Of a stretch of DNA of 64,000 nucleotides, positions 59,426 to 64,000 are shown piece by piece. How positions within the stretch are numbered: position 1 is the first letter of the stretch; each line of letters opens with the position of its first letter. Both the position numbers and the translations under genes were made by a program. Source of the stretch: Saccharibacillus alkalitolerans (GTDB lineage Bacteria; Bacillota; Bacilli; Paenibacillales; Paenibacillaceae); contig NZ_JAAFGS010000004.1 of the NCBI RefSeq assembly GCF_011090185.1, positions 1 through 64,000 of the forward strand, written 5' to 3'. The notes beneath the pieces are model-generated. The model made no database searches and had not been told where the DNA came from. It saw only the letters and a program-made list of their open reading frames with translations.

Positions 59426-61076
59426 TGACGCTTTCCTCCTGTGTCGTAAGATCCGAAGATGCGGCATCCGGCGCAATCGCGCCGCCGATCGCCTGTACGG
59501 AATCGGCCGCCGCGTCCGATCCGCCTGCCTGCGTTCCCGTCGAGATGCTGTACACCGCCGCATATAAACCGGTCGATGCAAGCGTGCTTCCGCTGCCCGT
59601 ATCGGTTTCTTCCGCCAACGAAGAAATCGAGGCGCCCGAAACGAACGGCAGCTTTTTGAGATTCGCCAGGTAGACCGAGGCATCGTTAATCGTGCCCACA
59701 TCGACCGTCAAGTCGACCGTGCTGTTTTGCGAGTAGGAAATATTCCGGATCACGCCGCGATCGGGAAGCGCCGCGTCAAGCTGTTCCAGCACCGACACCG
59801 CATCCATCCGCGACGCTTCCAACTGACGGATCAGCACTTCCGGCGAACCGCCGCTGCCCTGCAGGCCGGCCAATTCAAGCTGCTTGACCTGGCTGTCCGC
59901 GATAAGGCGGTCGATTTGCTCGCTTTGACCGGCAAGGTCGCTTTTTTGCGCAAAATAAAACGCGGCGACTCCGCCGACAGCCAGAATCCAGATCAGCAGC
60001 AGCGCTCCCAGCGCATACGGCAGCACCCTCGCTTCCCGGTCTTCCCGCGGCATCAGGTCGATCAGGCTGTTTTTATCGTCCCGCAGAGCGGCGCCTACGG
60101 CCACCCGGTAAAGGTTCAGCGAAGCGTCCGCGACTTTGCCCGGCGAAGATTCCAGCTCAAGCTCTTGAATATCGATCTCTGCCAGCGCCTGACGCAGTTC
60201 GTTCACGAGCTGTCCGCGGCTGGCTTCCGTCCCCGTGACTACCAGTTCCGTAATCCGGGCGGCTCCGTCGTGCAGGCTGTATTGATAGAAGTTGAGCATA
60301 CGCGAAATTTCGGCGGTAATCTCCAGTACCTGCTCTCCGGACAGCCGGTCGTCGCGAAGCGCCGTTTTCTGATCCAGATACGATTGCGATTCGAACAGCG
60401 GCGCTTCTTCCACGATATCGAGCAGGTTGATCGTTCGCATGAATACCGGCTGGCCTTCGCGGAACATATAGACGTCGAGCTGCGAGTGTTCCAGATGAAC
60501 GAGCATGGTGTCGGCAAACGACTGGCCCCGCGCGATTTCCGCCATGCGTCCGAGCGCCGTGGCGGACACTTCCACGCTCTCCGTCTTGATGCCGGCTTCG
60601 TCCAAGATCTCGACATATTCGGCGATCAGCTTTCGGGGCGCCGCGAAGACGAGCACCCGGGTCACTTCTTCCTCGAACCCTTCATCCTGAATCTGCATAT
60701 CCCGGCCGATCGGAATGAAGTCGTACACCGGCTCTTCGAACGGCAGATGCAGGCCCGTCTCCACTTCGAGCGCGACCAGCTGCTGCACCTGCTTGGGCTG
60801 CACGGCCGGAATTCCCATTTTGCGGATAATGACCTGCGAAGGAGGCACGGACAGAGCGACCCGGCTTCCTTTCAGCCCTTCCTGCTCCGCCCACTGGCGA
60901 ATCTGCGAGCGAAGCTTTTCCTCGTCGGCGATCTGGTTTTCGATGATGGTTCCGGGATCGAGCGGCAGGAAACTCTGCTTCTCGATTTCCCAGGTTTTAT
61001 TGTTTTTGAGTTGAATGAAGCGGACGCCGTTCTGTTCGATCGTCAGTCCCGCTTTTTTGCTTCCGAGTCCGAGCAT
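59406..61076 (-). CDS. pilM: PilM-PilN fusion protein
   Basis: 556 aa. Residues 1-340 are PilM, an actin-like ATPase fold (LGLGSKKAGLTIEQNGVRF, RVALSVPPSQVIIRKM, AEYVEILDEAGIKTESVEV, VTGTEASRG). Around 350-375 is one membrane helix (LPYALGALLLIWILAVGG), then a PilN-like coiled coil and ferredoxin-like domain (about 375-500) and a Ser/Ala-rich tail. The motif IDLMPREDR just before the helix is the PilN N-terminal segment that normally binds PilM. ATG with AGGAGG. Confidence 0.85.
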   Translation of the reverse strand: MLGLGSKKAGLTIEQNGVRFIQLKNNKTWEIEKQSFLPLDPGTIIENQIADEEKLRSQIRQWAEQEGLKGSRVALSVPPSQVIIRKMGIPAVQPKQVQQLVALEVETGLHLPFEEPVYDFIPIGRDMQIQDEGFEEEVTRVLVFAAPRKLIAEYVEILDEAGIKTESVEVSATALGRMAEIARGQSFADTMLVHLEHSQLDVYMFREGQPVFMRTINLLDIVEEAPLFESQSYLDQKTALRDDRLSGEQVLEITAEISRMLNFYQYSLHDGAARITELVVTGTEASRGQLVNELRQALAEIDIQELELESSPGKVADASLNLYRVAVGAALRDDKNSLIDLMPREDREARVLPYALGALLLIWILAVGGVAAFYFAQKSDLAGQSEQIDRLIADSQVKQLELAGLQGSGGSPEVLIRQLEASRMDAVSVLEQLDAALPDRGVIRNISYSQNSTVDLTVDVGTINDASVYLANLKKLPFVSGASISSLAEETDTGSGSTLASTGLYAAVYSISTGTQAGGSDAAADSVQAIGGAIAPDAASSDLTTQEESVNDGTNP

Positions 61077-61091
61077 GCCTGGTGGTTCCTC

Positions 61092-61847
61092 CTAACCGAT
61101 CAGCGAGAAATACCCGCCGATAATCTGCGTTCCGTAAAGGTAAGCGATCAATGTGCCCAGCGCCAGCCACGGACCGAACGGAACGGGCTGGCGGCGCTGC
61201 ACGATTTTCGAAGCGATAAGCAGCATGCCGACGACCGTGCCGAACAAGCAGGCCAGCATAAAGGCCAGTACCGCCGGTCCGATGCCGAGCACGAGTCCGC
61301 ATAGCGCGAACAGCTTCACGTCGCCCATTCCCATGCCGCCTTTCGTAAGCAGCACGATCAGCAGAATCAATCCGCCGCCGAACAGCCCGCCCAGCGCGTA
61401 ATGCCACCAGGGCGCCTCCATAAAGACGAAGCGGAGCAAGATCAGAATCGGCGCGAAAAAGAGCAGCACTTTGTTGGGAATGAGCATGTATTTCAAATCC
61501 GCGACGGTGACAATGACGCATAGGCCGGCCAGCACGATGCCGATCGCGGCCGCCCCCGTCAAGCCGAAGCGGAGATACATCCATAGGAAAAGGATTCCGG
61601 TCGCCGCTTCGAACAGCGGATACACCGGCGAGACTTTGACTCCGCAGTGCCGGCATTTCCCTTTTGAAAACAGATAACTGAATACCGGAACCATGTCTTT
61701 GGCGCCCAGTCTGCTGTCGCAGCTGCCGCAGCGCGACGGCGGATGCACGATGGATTCTCCGACGGGAACCCGAAGGCCGACGACGTTGAAAAAGGACCCG
61801 AATAGCAGGCCGATGACGGTGATGTAGGTGGCGATGAAAATGGTCAT
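61092..61847 (-). CDS. pilD: Prepilin peptidase / N-methyltransferase
   Basis: 251 aa, eight membrane helices. N-terminal cytoplasmic zinc-type CxxC pairs (RCGSCDSRL and CRHCG), which accompany the methylase activity, and aspartyl protease residues in VADLKYMLIPN and GGMGMGDVKLF. Cleaves the prepilin encoded just upstream. The ATG at 61847 has no visible Shine-Dalgarno sequence; a palindrome ends 13 nt before it. Confidence 0.93.
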   Translation of the reverse strand: MTIFIATYITVIGLLFGSFFNVVGLRVPVGESIVHPPSRCGSCDSRLGAKDMVPVFSYLFSKGKCRHCGVKVSPVYPLFEAATGILFLWMYLRFGLTGAAAIGIVLAGLCVIVTVADLKYMLIPNKVLLFFAPILILLRFVFMEAPWWHYALGGLFGGGLILLIVLLTKGGMGMGDVKLFALCGLVLGIGPAVLAFMLACLFGTVVGMLLIASKIVQRRQPVPFGPWLALGTLIAYLYGTQIIGGYFSLIG

Positions 61848-61859
61848 GGTGTGCAGAGG

Positions 61860-62009
61860 ATTGGAATAAAACGCTGCAGTCTAAAAGGTTGTTCCAATCG
61901 CTGTTACCCTCCAATTTCCTGATGAGATTAGGCAAAGGGTGAAATTGGAGGGTAAAGGCGACCGCTCCGCTTTTCCACAATCCTTTTAGCCTTCCGCTGA
62001 GATTCCAAT
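61860..62009. repeat. 150-bp imperfect palindrome between the prepilin and pilD genes
   Basis: Outer arms ATTGGAAT (61860) / ATTCCAAT (62002), then CTAAAAGG (61881) / CCTTTTAG (61982), then inner TTACCCTCCAATTTC (61904) / GAAATTGGAGGGTAA (61941). The outer two pairs share one centre; the inner pair is offset by about 10 nt, indicating a small indel in one arm. No coding frame inside. Confidence 0.85.
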
Positions 62010-62066
62010 CTTAGGGGTGGAGAGAGAAGAAAAGATTAAGAGATTAAAAGATAAGGGATAAAGAGA

Positions 62067-62099
62067 AACCGGAAAAACGGTGGGTTTTTCCGGTTTTTT
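62067..62099. terminator. Terminator after the prepilin gene
   Basis: AACCGGAAAAA / TTTTTCCGGTT stem with T6 on the plus strand and, on the minus strand, TTTCTCTTT after the stem. On the minus strand it would end or attenuate transcription after the abundant prepilin message and before pilD. Confidence 0.75.
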
Positions 62100-62144
62100 G
62101 AAACTCTAACACAGTTAAATTAATCAAGCTTCATTAAAAATTAA

Positions 62145-62657
62145 TTATTTTTTTTGACTTAAGATTTCTGCTGCTGTAAATGTTACTTCTCCATCAGCAG
62201 TAGTCAAAGCTACTGTGTTGAGTGAACCTGTGGCCGTATAGGTAACAGTACCTGCACTAATTGTCTTTTTGTTACTTGGCAGAGAGAGAGGGCTATCCAG
62301 GTATCCTTTAGTTTGCATATTGGCGACAGTTACACTTGCCCCTGCAGCTGCAGTAGTGCCGACAGCCGGAGTGAAGAATTGACCATTCTGTTCGCCTGTA
62401 ATATACAATCTGGAAGCATCATAGACCTGTCTAGCGGTTGCTACGTCAGCGCTACTACGCGAATTGCTGATAATGTTACCGATCAACGGAATCGCGATAA
62501 CCGCGATAATCGCGATAATAACCAATACCGCCAAGAGCTCGATCAACGTAAAGCCTTTTTCTTCCTTGCCCATTTTCGCCCATACGCGCTGCATGAACGT
62601 CGACTTGCGTGCTTCCGTTACTTCCACTTCGTTAACCGCTTCTACTGCCTGATTCAT
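62145..62657 (-). CDS. Type IV prepilin (major pilin candidate)
   Basis: 170 aa. Class III cleavage motif KEEKG|FTLIELLAVLVIIAIIA at residue 35, Glu5 of the mature protein present. The mature pilin is 135 aa with a Thr/Ala-rich beta domain and no Cys pair. The leader is 35 residues from the ATG at 62657, which has GGGAG 11 nt upstream; ATGs giving 14- or 7-residue leaders exist but lack ribosome sites. Codon use is visibly more AT-rich than in the flanking pil genes. Confidence 0.88.
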   Translation of the reverse strand: MNQAVEAVNEVEVTEARKSTFMQRVWAKMGKEEKGFTLIELLAVLVIIAIIAVIAIPLIGNIISNSRSSADVATARQVYDASRLYITGEQNGQFFTPAVGTTAAAGASVTVANMQTKGYLDSPLSLPSNKKTISAGTVTYTATGSLNTVALTTADGEVTFTAAEILSQKK

Positions 62658-62792
62658 TGGGTTATTCACTCCCGTAAGTAAATTTCCGGATTGCTCCGGT
62701 ACTGCCTGCAAGCCTCGTAACACAAGGCTTTATCGCGGCGCCGTACATATCCCGATCGTTCTCGAGCCCTTCATACGGAGCCGCGCGCTTTT

Positions 62793-64000
62793 TTAGGAAA
62801 CGCTGCTGTACAGCGTGAACATCGGAAGCATGATCGCCGCCATAATCGTGCCGACCACCGCGGCCAGGAACACGATCAGCAGCGGTTCCAGCAGCGACTT
62901 CAACCGATCGACCGTGTTGTCCACGTCCATCTCGTAGAAATCCGCCACTTTGCCGAGCATGTCGCCCAGCGCCCCGGTCTCTTCGCCGATCGCGATCATT
63001 TGCGTGACCAGCGGAGGAAACACCCAGGACTTCTCCAGCGGAGCCGAAAGGGATCGGCCCTGGCGGAGCGAATCGCCCGCGCTGCGGATTACTTTGCCGA
63101 TTACTTTGTTGCCCGCCACGTCTTCGACGATCGTCAGCGATTGAAGAACGGGAACGGCGCTTGCATATAATGAAGCGAACGTACGGGTAAACTGCGCGAT
63201 CGAGCTCTTCTGGTTCAGCTTGCCGAATACCGGAATTTTCAGCTTCATGTAATCGATCCAGTAGGACCCCTGCTCGGTTCTCTTGGCTATGAAGAATGCA
63301 GCGGCCAGGATCAGCAGGGCGAGTCCCCAGAAGTACCAGTAATGCTGAATGCTGTTGCTCAGCGCCAGAACCGCTACCGTAATCGCCGGCAATTCGGCAT
63401 CGAACGAATCGAACATCGTAATGAACTGCGGCACGATCGCCCAGAGCAGGTACACCGTCGACACGATCGCCAGAATCGCGACCGTCGCCGGATAAGTCAG
63501 CGCCGATTTTACTTTTTCGCGGGTAGAGTGCTGCTTCTCGAAAAAGACGGCCAGCCGCTCCAGCGTGCCTTCGAGATCGCCCGTCTCCTCCCCCGCCCGC
63601 ACCATGCTCACGAACAGCGGCGGAAAAATCCGTTTGTGCTCCTGCACGGCCTGGGAGAACGGAATCCCTTTCAGCAGGCTGGAAGCCACCTGGATCAATG
63701 CGCCCTTGAGCGCCTTGCTCTCGGTCTGTCCCGCCAAGATCGTCGTCGCGTCCACGATGGTGATGCCGGCGCGGATCAGCGTGGCGAATTGGCGGCAGTA
63801 GATGATGAAATGGATCGACTTGACGGGATTGCCGATATAGATTTCTTTCGACAATACCGTATTGTTTTTCTCGACGAGCGAGAAGACTTTCAAGCCGCGT
63901 TTGCGCAGCTCTTCCATCGCAGAGGCTTTGTCGCTCGCGTTCAGCTTGCCTTTGAGATTCTTGCCGCCGCTGGTGCGTACCTGATATTCGAACTGCGGCA
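62793..64000 (-). CDS. pilC: Type IV pilus platform protein PilC (5' end cut by one base)
   Basis: About 402 aa. The reading frame stays open to the right edge: the last bases read (N)TG-CCG-CAG-TTC-GAA, giving PQFEYQVRTSGGKNLKGKL, the standard PilC N-terminus, so the start codon lies across the edge. Two T2SSF domains (about 65-190 and 270-395) with GEETGDLEGTL and GEETGALGDML motifs and three membrane helices. Assembles pili with a PilB ATPase, expected upstream outside the window. Confidence 0.93.
   Translation of the reverse strand, partial: PQFEYQVRTSGGKNLKGKLNASDKASAMEELRKRGLKVFSLVEKNNTVLSKEIYIGNPVKSIHFIIYCRQFATLIRAGITIVDATTILAGQTESKALKGALIQVASSLLKGIPFSQAVQEHKRIFPPLFVSMVRAGEETGDLEGTLERLAVFFEKQHSTREKVKSALTYPATVAILAIVSTVYLLWAIVPQFITMFDSFDAELPAITVAVLALSNSIQHYWYFWGLALLILAAAFFIAKRTEQGSYWIDYMKLKIPVFGKLNQKSSIAQFTRTFASLYASAVPVLQSLTIVEDVAGNKVIGKVIRSAGDSLRQGRSLSAPLEKSWVFPPLVTQMIAIGEETGALGDMLGKVADFYEMDVDNTVDRLKSLLEPLLIVFLAAVVGTIMAAIMLPMFTLYSSVS

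Overview
The window looks like a chromosomal segment of a Gram-positive, endospore-former-type bacterium of the Paenibacillaceae (Paenibacillus or Saccharibacillus-like). The evidence is the pcrB-pcrA-ligA order, two large S-layer-homology (SLH) proteins of Paenibacillus style, strong AGGAGG ribosome sites, an rrn leader with a Bacillus-type boxA, a Gram-positive type IV pilus set, and an ftsEX-ctpB-minJ neighbourhood. Most of the window is moderately GC-rich. A block at about 21.4-29.6 kb is clearly AT-rich and reads as acquired DNA. Almost all genes are on the minus strand. Plus-strand genes are mraY, an O-antigen-ligase-like gene and motAB.

Region by region: 1-343 is the promoter and leader of an rRNA operon that runs off the left edge, plus the ligA terminator. 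344-5725 is pcrB-pcrA-ligA (lipid synthesis and DNA repair). 5.9-9.0 kb holds a 46-bp tandem repeat and a four-gene polyprenyl-phosphate-sugar module (DPM1-like GT2, DUF2304, GtrA, GT-C). 9.1-11.3 kb has gtaB and a stand-alone mraY, divergently transcribed. 11.5-32.2 kb is a large surface-glycan locus: an initiating sugar-phosphate transferase, glycosyltransferases, the dTDP-rhamnose genes rmlABCD, a frameshifted acyltransferase, a methyltransferase and a kinase-like/coiled-coil protein (together resembling a split WbdD chain terminator), Wzt and Wzm export components, and a divergent O-antigen-ligase/TPR protein. One SLH protein gene lies inside this locus (14.0-17.0 kb) and a paralogue lies just beyond it (35.1-37.5 kb), separated by a U32 peptidase-family gene.

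37.6-42.4 kb is an envelope group (membrane beta-propeller-like protein, stalk-domain protein, HtrA protease). 42.7-48.0 kb is uvrB-uvrA, with a very large imperfect palindrome between the two genes. 48.4-52.0 kb is motA-motB plus a chemoreceptor. 52.2-58.4 kb is ftsE-ftsX-EnvC-like hydrolase activator-ctpB-minJ (division and cell-wall control). 58.8-64.0 kb is a type IV pilus operon (pilC, prepilin, pilD, a pilM-pilN fusion, pilO-like) that continues off the right edge.

The most interesting material is (i) the glycan locus, which I infer builds a rhamnose-containing polymer capped by a methyl/phosphate-type terminator read by the Wzt C-terminal domain, exported by an unusual Wzm with its own ectodomain, and possibly ligated to SLH proteins; and (ii) a set of large imperfect intergenic palindromes (45.6, 61.9, 11.4, 4.8 and 55.3 kb) and a hairpin-bearing 46-bp tandem repeat. 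No tRNA, insertion sequence, CRISPR array or prophage was seen.
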